Counted from the first letter of the stretch, positions 43,799 through 52,606 are shown. The stretch: 64,000 nucleotides of DNA from CBDUXT01 sp965371245 (GCA_965371245.1 CBDUXT010000006.1:34044-98043), one strand, 5' to 3'. Notes: generated from the sequence alone by a model not told the origin. Program-made: numbers and translations.

Positions 43799-44090
43799 TA
43801 CGCGAGCCCGTTACGGACCGCGCGAATCCCGACCGGCCCGACCGGATGCACGCCTGTTTCAGACAGCGGAAACGGAACCCCAAGCCGCGTCAGTGGCACT
43901 GCGCACTCGTTTCGGGTTCCCATCCCGTGCCGCGCAGACCGCTTTCGGGCGCCGAACCGGGGGCGGTTTGACACGGTTCAAGGAGAGGCCGACAATCCGT
44001 CGCGGCGGGTGGGGGACGCTCGCTGACGCGAATTGCTTGATGCAGCGGCCGCCGCCACTTAGCGACCGGCCTCCCCTGGCTGACGGGACA
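43799..44090. other. Intergenic region before egtB
   Basis: About 290 bases with no gene. An in-frame extension of egtB runs through it, but it is Arg/Pro-rich and lacks family similarity. No strong promoter or repeat was seen. Confidence 0.35.
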
Positions 44091-45395
44091 ATGGCAACCC
44101 AGCAAACGGCCTCCCCGGCGACACCCACGGTTTCCAAGACCGGCGATCGCGCCGAGTCGTTGGTCTCCCGCTACCGCGCGGTCCGCCGCTTCAGCGAACA
44201 ACTCTGCGAGCCCCTCGAGACCGAGGACTTCGTCATCCAATCGATGACCGAAGCGAGTCCGACGCGGTGGCACCTGGCACACACGACGTGGTTTTTCGAA
44301 ACGTTCGTGCTCACGAAGGTTGTCCCGAGCTACAAGCCCTTCCACTCGGACTTCGTCTATCTGTTCAACTCGTACTACAACGCCGTCGGCGATCAGTTCC
44401 CCCGGCCGCAGCGCGGGCTTCTCTCGCGACCGACGGTCAAGCAGGTGTTCGAGTATCGCCGGTACGTTGACGACCGGATGGTCGAATGGCTCGAGGGGAG
44501 TGGCGCGGAGAGATCGCCCGATGTGATCGGTGTCGTCGAGATCGGCCTCAACCACGAACAGCAACACCAGGAGTTGATACTCACCGACATCAAACACGTG
44601 TTCTCGTGCAATCCACTTCATCCGATCTACCGGGAGCGTGCGGCTTTCTCCGAGACCTCGCCTCCCGCGCTTCGATGGGTCGGCCACGAAGGCGGCGTTC
44701 GCTGGATCGGGCACGAGGGCGCCGGTTGCTGCTACGACAATGAGAAGCCGCGACACCAGGTCTATGTCCAGCCGTTCGAACTCGCGTCGCGACTGGTCAC
44801 CAATGGTGAGTTCCTCGAGTTCTTGGCCGGCGGCGGTTACGAGCGGCCGGAGTTCTGGCTTTCCGACGGGTGGGCCGCCGTCCAGCAGCGCGGATGGAGA
44901 GCCCCGCTCTACTGGGAAGAGCGCGACGGCCTGTGGTGCTACCACACACTCAGCGGGTTTCGGCCAGTCGATCGGGCCGAACCGGTCTGTCACGTCAGCT
45001 ACTTCGAAGCCGACGCCTATGCACGCTGGGCGGGGGCGTGGCTGCCCCTGGAGGCGGCCTGGGAATTCGCGGCCGGGGCGACCGAAATCGTCGGCAACTT
45101 CGTGGAGAGCGAAGCCTACCATCCTGTCCCGTGCGACGTCTCCGAACATGCCGGCGGTTTGTCACAGATGTTCGGCGACGTTTGGGAATGGACGATGAGT
45201 GCCTACGCGGCCTATCCCGGCTACCGTGCGGCCAAAGGCGCCCTCGGCGAGTACAACGGGAAGTTCATGTGCAACCAGATGGTGCTACGCGGCGGTTCGT
45301 GCGCCACGTCGCAGTCGCACATACGCAAGACCTACCGGAACTTCTTCCAACCAGACGCCCGTTGGCAGTTCAGCGGGTTTCGCCTGGCGAGATAG
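44091..45395 (+). CDS. egtB: Ergothioneine biosynthesis protein EgtB (sulfoxide synthase)
   Basis: EgtB joins trimethylhistidine to a thiol donor with oxygen at a mononuclear iron. The 434-residue protein has the DinB-like N-terminal domain with iron ligands in RWHLAHTTWFFE (His61/His64) and NHEQQHQE (His155, His159). The C-terminal FGE-sulfatase domain shows ELASRLVTNGEFLEFL, GDVWEWTMSAY and the closing GGSCATSQSHIRKTYRNFF with WQFSGFRLAR. The ATG at 44091 is preferred, with another at 44040. The methyltransferase EgtD is not adjacent. Confidence 0.9.
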   Translation: MATQQTASPATPTVSKTGDRAESLVSRYRAVRRFSEQLCEPLETEDFVIQSMTEASPTRWHLAHTTWFFETFVLTKVVPSYKPFHSDFVYLFNSYYNAVGDQFPRPQRGLLSRPTVKQVFEYRRYVDDRMVEWLEGSGAERSPDVIGVVEIGLNHEQQHQELILTDIKHVFSCNPLHPIYRERAAFSETSPPALRWVGHEGGVRWIGHEGAGCCYDNEKPRHQVYVQPFELASRLVTNGEFLEFLAGGGYERPEFWLSDGWAAVQQRGWRAPLYWEERDGLWCYHTLSGFRPVDRAEPVCHVSYFEADAYARWAGAWLPLEAAWEFAAGATEIVGNFVESEAYHPVPCDVSEHAGGLSQMFGDVWEWTMSAYAAYPGYRAAKGALGEYNGKFMCNQMVLRGGSCATSQSHIRKTYRNFFQPDARWQFSGFRLAR

Positions 45396-45576
45396 TAACG
45401 ATCGCAAGGGAGCGTCGTCCCTAGGGTGCGACTCATCGCCCAATCCTCGCCATGTATTCGTCTGCGTCAGCCCCGTCCGAGGTGTGTACCTTACCATTCT
45501 CCGGGGGCGCGACGGTTGCGTCGAGGCGAAAGCGACGGTAGTGTCTGTACACGCCGAGTGACACAGAGTGCCGCGC

Positions 45577-45984
45577 ATGAACCAGTCAGAACACGAAGAA
45601 GCCATGGTCAAGGCCTTCATCGTTCCGAGTAAACGCGAGCGCTGGCTGTACTTGCTGACGAATCCCAAGAGGCGTCGGACGGCCCTCGATGCGCTGTACC
45701 ACTTCCACGATCGGGACGACCGCTTTGTAATCCGTTGGCCGCCACGGCACGACACCTCAGCGAATAGAGCGGAAACGCTGCGCGGCTATGGTGCGCCGGA
45801 CACGTGCTGGGTGATCTCCACAAGCGATTCCCTGGACGCGCGTGAGATGCTCTTGGACGAAGCACTCGGCGAGTGCATCGGATACGGGGAGGGCATTCTC
45901 ATATCCTGCGTGCCGGGCAAGCTGGCTTTCTTTGAGGGTGAGGGTCCGGAAGATCGGTGTATCCTCCGCCGGACGTGTAAGTAA
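45577..45984 (+). CDS. Conserved hypothetical protein
   Basis: A 135-residue basic protein with no signal or membrane segment. FIVPSKRERWLYLLTNPKRRR, then YHFHDRDDRFVIRWPP and EALGECIGYGEGILISCVPGKLAFFEGEGP, give it a clear, conserved-looking core. I do not recognise a named family. It stands alone between egtB and the esterase, with a GTG at 45568 as an alternative start. Confidence 0.6.
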   Translation: MNQSEHEEAMVKAFIVPSKRERWLYLLTNPKRRRTALDALYHFHDRDDRFVIRWPPRHDTSANRAETLRGYGAPDTCWVISTSDSLDAREMLLDEALGECIGYGEGILISCVPGKLAFFEGEGPEDRCILRRTCK

Positions 45985-46095
45985 GCGGTAAACCCATGGG
46001 ACGGCTAGCAGTCCGTCGAAGAACGCCCGACTCCGTCTCGGACGAACTGCTGCAGCAGGATGTTGCGCCCATTCCTAGGCCTTTCATCGTTTGCA

Positions 46096-47775
46096 TCAAT
46101 ACTGCCACGGCGAGAAGTCCGTACCCGGCGGCGCTTGCTTCTCGACTTGGGCTTTCATCAGTTCAAGCAATTCGGCCCCCCGTGGACCCCAGCAGTGCGG
46201 CTTTCGCCGACCGTACTTGACCACGCCGGCATAGTAGGGATCCTTCGTGGACTCCAGGAACTCCTCCATCAGGCGCACGCCTTCGTTGAGGTAGTAGGAG
46301 TCCATGTCGCCAACGTAGATGTGCAGCTTGCCGACCAGCTTAGCGCCCAGCGTGTCCCAGTGGGTGGCCAGGATGTGTCGCAGGTCGAAGTGCTCCTTCC
46401 AATACGCGGCCACCTCGTGATCGATCGTCCCCGTGCGTTTGTCCCAGATGCGTTGGGGGTAGCCGTCCTCGCCGACGGGCCCGAACGCGGCCTCCCAAAT
46501 GTCCCACTGTCCGCCGGATCGCGACTTGTCGCCCACGGTCAGCTCGAAGAGGTTCTCGTCCTTCATCATCGAGCGAACGTTGCCGTCGGGCGAGCGTCGG
46601 TTGGGTCGCTCGACGCGCGTCCAACCGCGGTCGAACCAGTAGGCATTGTCGTCCTCGTAGATGTTGACGATCTGGTGGTATCGAAAATCGAGCGGGTCGG
46701 GGCAGCTCGCAAAGCAGCCGCCGAAGGAGTCAGGCTGAAACACCTGAAGGGCCACCGCCTCCCAGCCGCCCGTCGAACCGCCGGAGAGGACGCGACCCCA
46801 CGACTCGCGGATGACGCGAAAGCGTCTTTCGATCTCAGGGATCAGTTCCTGCATGAGCGCGTCAGCGTAGGGTCCGTTGTTGGCCGAGTTCACGGCGTAG
46901 GAGTCGTCGTAGTAGGGCGTGGGGTGCTGGAAGGTGACGTAGACAAACCGCGGCGTGCCATCGGCCAGCCAGATGTCGTCGAACGTGCGGCGCCGACCAA
47001 AGCCGCCCGGGGTCCGTGTCGAGAAATGTCCCTGAATATAGTTGACCGGGTACAGCGTGTCGGAGTGGTCGTCATAGCCCCTGGGAAGAAGAACGGTCGC
47101 GCCGACGTACATCGGCCGACCCCACCAGTTGGTCAGGATGCGGCTCTGCATGCGAAAGCGCTTCACGTGCGCGGTGTCCTCGGGCAACTCGATCGGTGGA
47201 ATCACGTTGTCGCAAACGAGGCGGATGGGTTCGCCTGCTTCCGGGTCGAGCGTGACCTTCCGCGGCGTGCTGAACAGGTTGCCGGGCGAGCGCCGCCAGC
47301 GCTGCCCTTCCCACTGGTCCATGTGCAGCCACACGCGGTGGCCATCGGTCCGGTCGAAGCGCGTGTACACGTTGACGAACGCCTGAACGAAGTACTCACC
47401 GGGGGGAAGGTCGTTCAGGCTCGCTACGGGATACCCGACCACGTCGCCGTCAATGACGATCGCCTGACCGGGGATCAGTTCGTCGATGTTGCGACCGAAG
47501 AAGGGCACGCCGGTTTCACCGACCTGCGCTACCGGTGGGCGACGGTCGGACTGCGTAACGATGACGTAGACTCGGCCCGTGATCGGCTCTGGTCGCACGG
47601 ATTCGTCATAGCTGATCTCGAATCGAAGACCGCCACTCACCGAGGTTCGGCCCCCTTCCCCAGCCGATGACAGAGCTGGCTCGGTGATGTCGAACCGGGG
47701 CGGTCGGTTCTGCTCCAAACAGCCCGCCGCGAGTATGGCCAGCGCCACGATGATCACTCTCTTTGCCTCTTTCAT
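46096..47775 (-). CDS. Esterase-like lipoprotein (enterochelin/feruloyl esterase fold)
   Basis: A 559-residue protein. The signal peptide ends in LAAGC, a good lipobox. An N-terminal beta domain (FEISYDESVRPEPITGRVYVIV) precedes the alpha/beta-hydrolase domain. That domain has MYVGATVLLPRGYDDHSDTLYPV as the entry strand and GRVLSGGSTGGWEAVAL as the nucleophile elbow. Candidate acidic and histidine residues lie in VGDMDSYYLNE and RRKPHCWGP. The fold is that of the esterase-D/Fes family; the substrate is unknown. Monocistronic, convergent with the preceding gene. Confidence 0.78.
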   Translation of the reverse strand: MKEAKRVIIVALAILAAGCLEQNRPPRFDITEPALSSAGEGGRTSVSGGLRFEISYDESVRPEPITGRVYVIVTQSDRRPPVAQVGETGVPFFGRNIDELIPGQAIVIDGDVVGYPVASLNDLPPGEYFVQAFVNVYTRFDRTDGHRVWLHMDQWEGQRWRRSPGNLFSTPRKVTLDPEAGEPIRLVCDNVIPPIELPEDTAHVKRFRMQSRILTNWWGRPMYVGATVLLPRGYDDHSDTLYPVNYIQGHFSTRTPGGFGRRRTFDDIWLADGTPRFVYVTFQHPTPYYDDSYAVNSANNGPYADALMQELIPEIERRFRVIRESWGRVLSGGSTGGWEAVALQVFQPDSFGGCFASCPDPLDFRYHQIVNIYEDDNAYWFDRGWTRVERPNRRSPDGNVRSMMKDENLFELTVGDKSRSGGQWDIWEAAFGPVGEDGYPQRIWDKRTGTIDHEVAAYWKEHFDLRHILATHWDTLGAKLVGKLHIYVGDMDSYYLNEGVRLMEEFLESTKDPYYAGVVKYGRRKPHCWGPRGAELLELMKAQVEKQAPPGTDFSPWQY

Positions 47776-48074
47776 CCAGCGTGTTCCTCGTCAGGGGTCT
47801 GTCGCGACGTCAAACGGTATCACGTCGTGTCCGGCACAAGGCGAGCATGATGCCGTACTTTCCCCCATGATGCACGTCTTGGGGCGGTAAAAACTCCCCT
47901 GCACGGTCTGGCGACCGGTCTGACGCTCGGCGCATGCGGTCGCGGGTGTGTCCGCGGGCCACCCGCCGCCGGCTTCGCGCCGACCCAGCGTGCCTCTCGG
48001 GTGGAATCGCGAGGTTCGTTTCTGATAGACTGGATGGCCGGCCCACCGTCACGGGTTAAGGGCCGCGGAGGATC

Positions 48075-48506
48075 ATGAAGCGATTCGTTTGGAGTATCCC
48101 GTTGCTGTTGAGCGCCGGTTGCGGCGTGGCGCCGTCGGCCGGTCCGAATGCTTGCGCCGACGACTCGACCTGTGCCTTTGTTTCGACGGCAGCGGATACG
48201 GCGACCGGCGCCGCCCTCGTGGATCCACGGTCAATCTCCACACCGGTGCCGGAACACAGGGACGTTGCGACGTCCGACCCGCCCGCCGACGGCTCATCCG
48301 CGCAACTGCCGCTCGATCCGTTCACGGGGTTCCTGGTGGATGCGGTTGGTATCGATGCACTGCTCTCACTGTTGTTCAATGATAGGGCGATCGACCAGCT
48401 CGACCCGAGCGGGCCCCGGCTCAACGACAGCCTCACTTTCCTGGAACGGCTATGTCGTGAAGGCGACACACCCGACTTCGTCTGCCGTGATCGATACGGC
48501 AACTAG
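48075..48506 (+). CDS. Small hypothetical lipoprotein
   Basis: A 143-residue protein with a lipoprotein signal (RFVWSIPLLLSAGC). A Ser/Thr/Ala/Pro-rich spacer follows, then a compact C-terminal part (FTGFLVDAVGIDALLSLLFNDRAIDQL onwards, four cysteines overall). GGAGG precedes the ATG. No known family. Confidence 0.6.
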   Translation: MKRFVWSIPLLLSAGCGVAPSAGPNACADDSTCAFVSTAADTATGAALVDPRSISTPVPEHRDVATSDPPADGSSAQLPLDPFTGFLVDAVGIDALLSLLFNDRAIDQLDPSGPRLNDSLTFLERLCREGDTPDFVCRDRYGN

Positions 48507-48811
48507 AGACCACCCAAGAACGGGGTTCGGCAGGTTCCTCGGCCACATCGGCCGTTCGCCCGACAACGAGGACGAAGTCGCCCCCATAACCGACCGATAA
48601 ACAGTCGGGCCGTGCGTTGACGGCACTGCGGACGCCGCGCCCGACCGTCGGTCCGGAAAAGAAGTCGGCGCCGACCCGTGAAACCTGAAGCCGACGCCCA
48701 GCCGTCGTCGGTTCGTGCAGCGCTCTTCGCTTTCATCCCGACCGGCGTTTTCGTATGATGAATCCCTTCGGGGGTTCATGAAGTCAGCAAACCTCGCGAG
48801 TCGAGTGACGC
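48507..48811. other. Intergenic region upstream of the PEP-CTERM gene
   Basis: About 300 bases without a gene. A TATGAT at 48754-48759 is a possible -10 box for the PEP-CTERM gene; no convincing -35 is seen. No family A-D repeat is present. Confidence 0.35.
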
Positions 48812-49435
48812 ATGCGTGTCTACGCTCTGAGATGTTTGGGGGTTCTGGCGGCTGCGGCCATGGCATGTCCTGCCGCGGCGCATGCCACCGCCGGCCTCAC
48901 GTTAAGTGATGCAAGCAGCGACGAGACCGCCCCGGCGCTTCTTGATGCCCGGCTAACATTCGCCCTGTCCGGCGATGAGCTGACCCTCACCGTTGAAAAC
49001 CACACGCTCGCGCCCTTCGGCTTCGACATCAGCGCCATCTATTTCAACGCGTCACCCTCGGTGGACAGCCTTTCCTTACCGGCCTCGCCGACCGGGTGGA
49101 CGCTCGAAGTCGATAAGAAAGCAGGCGGCTTCGGCACGTTCGATTTCGCACTGCTCAGCGAACGCGGCAACGACCCCGCCGAGATCGGCCCGGGGCAGTC
49201 CTCGTCCTTTGTCCTGGATGTGTCCGCGAGCGGACCGCTGTCGGCCGAGGACTTCACCTCGTTCTTCAGTGATCCACCGCCCGCCGTCAACCTCTCGTTG
49301 GCGGCGGCCAAGTTCGTCAACGGTCCCGGCGACGACAGCGCCTTCGGCGCCGTGGTTCCCGAGCCGGCGACCCTCTTGCTCATGCTCCTCGCGGCCGCGT
49401 TCGTTGGTCTGTCCGCCTTGGAAAAGCGCCGCTAA
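48812..49435 (+). CDS. PEP-CTERM sorting-domain protein
   Basis: A 207-residue secreted protein. The N-terminal signal ends near AAAHA. A beta-rich, Gly/Ser/Asp-rich body follows. The C-terminus is VPEPATLLLMLLAAAFVGLS followed by EKRR, a complete PEP-CTERM signal (PEP motif, membrane helix, basic tail). Such proteins are processed by an exosortase, which is not in this window. Function of the body unknown. Confidence 0.85.
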   Translation: MRVYALRCLGVLAAAAMACPAAAHATAGLTLSDASSDETAPALLDARLTFALSGDELTLTVENHTLAPFGFDISAIYFNASPSVDSLSLPASPTGWTLEVDKKAGGFGTFDFALLSERGNDPAEIGPGQSSSFVLDVSASGPLSAEDFTSFFSDPPPAVNLSLAAAKFVNGPGDDSAFGAVVPEPATLLLMLLAAAFVGLSALEKRR

Positions 49436-49498
49436 GCGCGTCACCCAACCCAACCCGGTTTCGCGTGGGAACCATGAGATTCATCCTAGCCTCTGTCC

Positions 49499-49527
49499 CG
49501 AGCCGCGGGCTTCAGCCCGCGCGGACG
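49499..49527. repeat. REP palindrome, family A (copy 2)
   Basis: CGAGCCGCGGGCTTCAGCCC followed by GCGCGGAC; inverted repeat GCGGGCT/AGCCCGC. Confidence 0.7.
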
Positions 49528-49560
49528 CTCGTTCGTGCAAACATCGCAAGACGCAGGCTC

Positions 49561-49657
49561 GGTGGCCCATGGCTTCAGCCGTGGGGGACACGAATGTGTG
49601 CGGCACATGAACGGACGTCGGATTCGCGTCCCCCACCTCTAAAGAGGCGGGCCACCC
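49561..49657. repeat. Large hairpin repeat, family D (copy 2)
   Basis: GGTGGCCC (49561-49568) pairs with GGGCCACC (49649-49656), and GTGGGGGAC with GTCCCCCAC inside. Inverted relative to the copy at 15642-15743. Confidence 0.65.
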
Positions 49658-49738
49658 AACGAAGGATGCACCGTTCAAGCCGAAACGACTCCATCTCTTG
49701 CTCGGAAAGACATGAGCGGCTTGGGACGCGCGATCAAC

Positions 49739-50596
49739 TCAGTCAAACACCACGGTTCGGTTCTGATTGACAAGAATCTTGTCTTCCACGTGTTGCCGAA
49801 CGGCCGTGGCGAGCACGATTCGCTCGAGGTCGCGACCCTTGCGGATCATGTCGTCGATCGTGTCGCGGTGATCGACCGGCATGGTGGACTGCGCAATGAT
49901 CGGCCCTTCGTCCAGCTCGTCGGTGACGTAGTGGCTGGTCGCGCCGATGATCTTCACGCCGCGCTCAAAGGCCTGATGATAGGGCTTGGGGCCGGCGAAG
50001 GCGGGCAGGAAACTGTGATGGATGTTGATGATCCGGTCGCGGTATCGCGCGACCAATGACGGCGAAAGAATCTGCATGTACCGGGCGAGGACCACGAAGT
50101 CGATGCGCTCTTCCTCCAACAACGCGACCAGCCGCCGCTCCTGGTCCGCTCTGGTCTCGGGCGTCACCGGAAGGTGGTGGAAGGCTGCGCCGCACGCGTC
50201 CGCGTGCTCCTTCGGGTCCAAATGATTGCCGGCCACGAAGGCGACCTCGACGCGCAGTTCGCCCGTCCGCCAGCGCCACAGCAGGTCGCTGAGGCAGTGG
50301 CTCTCCTTGCTCGCCAGGATGGCCACCCGCTTGATCTTGTCGCCCCAGAAGATGCGCCAGTTCATCCCGTGTCGATCGGCCACCGGTCGCCAGGCGGCCT
50401 CGAACGTCTGGTCGTCGAGTTGGAACCCCTTTTTTTCGATCTCGACGCGCATGAAGAACTCGCCGTGCTGCGGATCGGTGTGTTGATCGGCATCGAGAAT
50501 GTTGCCGGCGTGCTGCGCGATGAACCCGGCGACCGAAGCGATGATGCCGCGCCCATCCGAGCAGGAGACCAAGAGTCTTGCCGTTTCTTTGTCCAT
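49739..50596 (-). CDS. purU: Formyltetrahydrofolate deformylase
   Basis: PurU releases formate from 10-formyl-THF. The 285-residue protein has an N-terminal ACT domain (ARLLVSCSDGRGIIASVAGFIA, about 5-85) and a formyltransferase-like domain. The latter has VAILASKESHCL, FVVLARYMQILSP, INIHHSFLPAFAGPKPYHQAF with the catalytic Asn-His pair, and THYVTDELDEGPII-type aspartate (here SHYVTDELDEGPII). Formate is used in purine synthesis through PurT. No formate-linked neighbour is present. Confidence 0.93.
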   Translation of the reverse strand: MDKETARLLVSCSDGRGIIASVAGFIAQHAGNILDADQHTDPQHGEFFMRVEIEKKGFQLDDQTFEAAWRPVADRHGMNWRIFWGDKIKRVAILASKESHCLSDLLWRWRTGELRVEVAFVAGNHLDPKEHADACGAAFHHLPVTPETRADQERRLVALLEEERIDFVVLARYMQILSPSLVARYRDRIINIHHSFLPAFAGPKPYHQAFERGVKIIGATSHYVTDELDEGPIIAQSTMPVDHRDTIDDMIRKGRDLERIVLATAVRQHVEDKILVNQNRTVVFD

Positions 50597-50912
50597 CGGC
50601 TCGATATGATAGCCGAATTCTCAGCGACGCAACCGCGGCTGATCAAGCAGCGGCTGACAGCACGGGATTCACGAACAGCTTGGCAGAGAAACCTTCTTCC
50701 GAGCCGCTCCCGCGAGGACGCGAGCTTTTTCACCGGAAACGGGGTTGTTCTTGTCATGGCGTGGAAGTCGTTTTCCGCCGTCACTGCCCCTGGAGGCGTT
50801 ATTGCAAGAATCGTGCTTGTTGGGGCAGATTCCGTGGCGTATACTGTGAACAGCCCGACGGTAGGCGAACGTCGGCTCCACGCCGTGTGCCCTAGCGGGA
50901 ACCCGCCAGGGC
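50597..50912. other. Gap containing a candidate small RNA gene
   Basis: No protein gene. The first 220 bases show no motif; the end holds a promoter (50817-50845) and a highly foldable segment described separately. Confidence 0.45.
50817..50845 (+). promoter_or_regulatory. Promoter of the candidate small RNA
   Basis: TTGTTG (four of six) at 50817-50822, exact 17-base spacer, TATACT at 50840-50845. No + strand protein gene lies downstream. Confidence 0.45.
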
Positions 50913-50935
50913 CTAGCCTACCGGGGGCTTTATTC
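50850..50935 (+). ncRNA. Candidate structured small RNA
   Basis: A long closing stem joins AGCCC (50852) plus GGTAGGC (50860-50866) with GCCTACC (50916-50922) plus GGGCT (50925-50929). Within is a hairpin GCCCT-A-GCGG / CCGC-C-AGGGC (50889-50912) and a smaller CCGACG/CGTCGG alternative. The closing stem is followed by TTTATTCTT. A promoter sits at the right distance upstream. The last 20 or so bases are antisense to the end of the DUF3800 gene. It lacks the signature of SRP RNA, 6S or tmRNA. Confidence 0.4.
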
Positions 50936-51734
50936 TTGCCAATGTCAAGGGGTTGTCGTCCGTGTACCACTCGCCGTAGCCGCGGTTCCTCTCGTCATCC
51001 AGATCCATGATTAGCCGATAGCCCGGGCGAAGAAGGTTGAAGTAGCGATCCTCGCCTCGCTCGTACATGCGTTGAATTGCCCACAGGTAGTAATCCACGA
51101 CCTGTAAGCCGCCGTGCTTAGACGGAGACGCACACAGAATCTCCGTCGGTTTCCGTGATTCGATTCCGTAGGTTCCCTCGAAGTTCATTCTCGCCTTCTG
51201 AATCGCCCTACCCATGGCCTCTCGACGCCCCCACTTTGCGTGTTTGGCAAAAACGATCCGGTTGCGGGTCGCCTTGTGCAGGAGCGTCTTGAACAACCGT
51301 GCCACCAGGTCGTCATAGACATCCGCTGCCCGCCATTTTTGCTGTTGCCGACTGAAGACCAACTGTGCGTGTTTGGCAAGCTCGTCCTTGCGACGGATGG
51401 CCACCTGTACTTTGGCTTTGAGAATCGGCAGTCGCGCGAACATGTCTCGTCGGACTTCGGGCAGATCCTTGCTCGCATGAAACGCTAACGCTGTTTTTCG
51501 CGCTTGCGCTTGCATTGAAGGAACGCTCTGAAAATAAGGGTCCGCGAGTAGTTCGTCTCGCAGCTCCTTCAGCAAGCCATCAGCCAGTTGAGGCTTGGGA
51601 ATGTGAGCAACCGCAACCATGAAGTAGCGAGAGACCCCTTCTTCGCCTACGTTGATCCGCCCGCGCTTGTTGAAGAGCGTGAGATCGCCCGCCTCGTCAA
51701 CAAAGTAGTGGTTGTCTGTCGCCGCGGTTGTCAT
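50913..51734 (-). CDS. DUF3800 protein
   Basis: A 273-residue protein opening with HYFVDEAGDLTLF, the aspartate motif of DUF3800, a family with an RNase H-like fold. Further matches are FHASKDLPEVRRDMF and IVFAKHAKWGRREAM, and the C-terminal VVDYYLWAIQRMYERGEDRYF. DUF3800 genes are often found with restriction or methylase genes. Here the start overlaps the stop of a 36-codon ORF that resembles the end pieces of such a methylase. Function unproven; nuclease activity is suspected. Confidence 0.78.
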   Translation of the reverse strand: MTTAATDNHYFVDEAGDLTLFNKRGRINVGEEGVSRYFMVAVAHIPKPQLADGLLKELRDELLADPYFQSVPSMQAQARKTALAFHASKDLPEVRRDMFARLPILKAKVQVAIRRKDELAKHAQLVFSRQQQKWRAADVYDDLVARLFKTLLHKATRNRIVFAKHAKWGRREAMGRAIQKARMNFEGTYGIESRKPTEILCASPSKHGGLQVVDYYLWAIQRMYERGEDRYFNLLRPGYRLIMDLDDERNRGYGEWYTDDNPLTLARIKPPVG

Positions 51735-51841
51735 GGCCGTGTCCTTTCTTTGACGACGCGGCCTTCATCGTCGGTCAGGTCGTACAGCTCGGCGGGTGAC
51801 CATTTGGCGATGAACTGGGCTGGGGAAAACTCCTTGGCCAT
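51731..51841 (-). pseudogene. 36-residue relic resembling a type I/IIG methylase, coupled to DUF3800
   Basis: The ATG at 51839-51841 begins MAKEFSPAQFIAKWSPAEL, matching the usual first residues of class I SAM-dependent DNA methyltransferases of type IIG/BREX-like R-M systems (PAxFIAKW). It then continues as YDLTDDEGRVVKERTRP, which looks like the extreme C-terminus of such proteins, and stops in an ATGA overlap with DUF3800. The simplest reading is an in-frame internal deletion that kept both ends. A genuine small coupled protein is the alternative. Confidence 0.5.
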
Positions 51842-51903
51842 GCTGCAAAAGATATAGACACGGGCGGGCTATGTCCACACTGCTTGGCTATGCAGTAGCG
51901 CTG

Positions 51904-51981
51904 GTCCCCCATCCTTCGGCGCAGGCGAAGGATGGGGGACGGATGGGGCGCTCTATGGTTCGCCGAATCCATCCGTCCCCC
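51904..51981. repeat. Nested palindromes, GTCCCCCATCC type
   Basis: GTCCCCCATCCTTCG (51904-51918) is perfectly inverted at 51926-51940 around a 7-base loop. GGGGGACGGATGG (51934-51946), overlapping that right arm, is perfectly inverted at 51969-51981. The two hairpins exclude each other. Confidence 0.7.
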
Positions 51982-52050
51982 CGGAATCTCCTTTTCGCGT
52001 TGTCGTGTGTCGGGTTCAGCGGTCTTGGCGATGCATGAAATCCCCAGAAT

Positions 52051-52080
52051 CCGCGCGGGCTTTGAGCCCGCGGCTCGGGA
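52051..52080. repeat. REP palindrome, family A (copy 3)
   Basis: CCGCGCGGGCTTTGAGCCCG followed by CGGCTCGG; inverted relative to the copies at 49499 and 61561. Confidence 0.7.
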
Positions 52081-52099
52081 CATAGAAACGGGAAACGCG

Positions 52100-52441
52100 C
52101 TACACCTCGGCGCCTGCGACGGCGGCCAAGCGCTCCGCGTAGCGCTCCTTGGGCTGGATGCCGACGAACCGCTCGACGACTTGCCCTTTGTAAAACAGCA
52201 GCACCGATGGGATCGACCGAATGTCGTATGCGGTGGCCGTCTCCGGGTTCTCGTCCACGTTCAGCTTGCCGACCTTCGCGCCCCCCGCAAACTCATCGGC
52301 CAGCGCCTCGATGGTGGGAGCCAGCGCGACGCACGGGCCGCACCATGGTGCCCAAAAGTCGACCAGCACCGGCTGATCGGCCGTGAGCACCGCTTCGTTG
52401 AAATCCGCATCCGTAAACTGGACTGTGTGTTTGGTTGCCAT
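52100..52441 (-). CDS. trxA: Thioredoxin
   Basis: A 113-residue thioredoxin with the redox motif Trp33-Cys-Gly-Pro-Cys37, the preceding VLVDFWAPW strand and the cis-proline in RSIPSVLLFYKGQ. AAGGAG precedes the ATG. Cytoplasmic disulfide reductant. Monocistronic in appearance; an AhpD-like peroxidase partner gene lies upstream on the same strand 190 bases away. Confidence 0.95.
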   Translation of the reverse strand: MATKHTVQFTDADFNEAVLTADQPVLVDFWAPWCGPCVALAPTIEALADEFAGGAKVGKLNVDENPETATAYDIRSIPSVLLFYKGQVVERFVGIQPKERYAERLAAVAGAEV

Positions 52442-52582
52442 CGTGTGGCTCCTTTGTTGGTTTGCAACCGCCGTGGGCGATTGCCCCGGCGGCGCGAACC
52501 GTGATTCCTATCGATTGGTCGAAAAACGTTGGCACGGGCTTCCAGTCCAACCCTTCAGCGGCTGGTGCCGGTTCGAGAGAAT

Positions 52583-52606
52583 CGCTCCCTTACGGTCGCG
52601 GCTCGG
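52583..52606. repeat. Dispersed repeat, family B (copy 2, inverted)
   Basis: CGCTCCCTTACGGTCGCGGC followed by TCGG, the complement of the family B unit at 39618. Confidence 0.65.

Larger units (their letters stand above)
49436..49738. other. Gap with repeat families A and D
   Basis: No gene. Contains REP family A (49499-49527) and the large hairpin repeat of family D (49561-49657). Confidence 0.6.

Noticed and set aside
43890..45149. A 419-codon minus-strand frame antisense to egtB
   Set aside because: EgtB with all iron ligands is on the other strand; this is shadow coding.
46060..47670. A 536-codon + strand frame antisense to the esterase gene
   Set aside because: The minus strand encodes a lipoprotein with a full hydrolase pattern; the + frame has no signature.
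50850..50935. SRP (4.5S) RNA as identity of the structured segment
   Set aside because: The conserved GGAA-type apical loop and the GUCAGG/AGCAG internal loop are missing, so only an unnamed small RNA is proposed.
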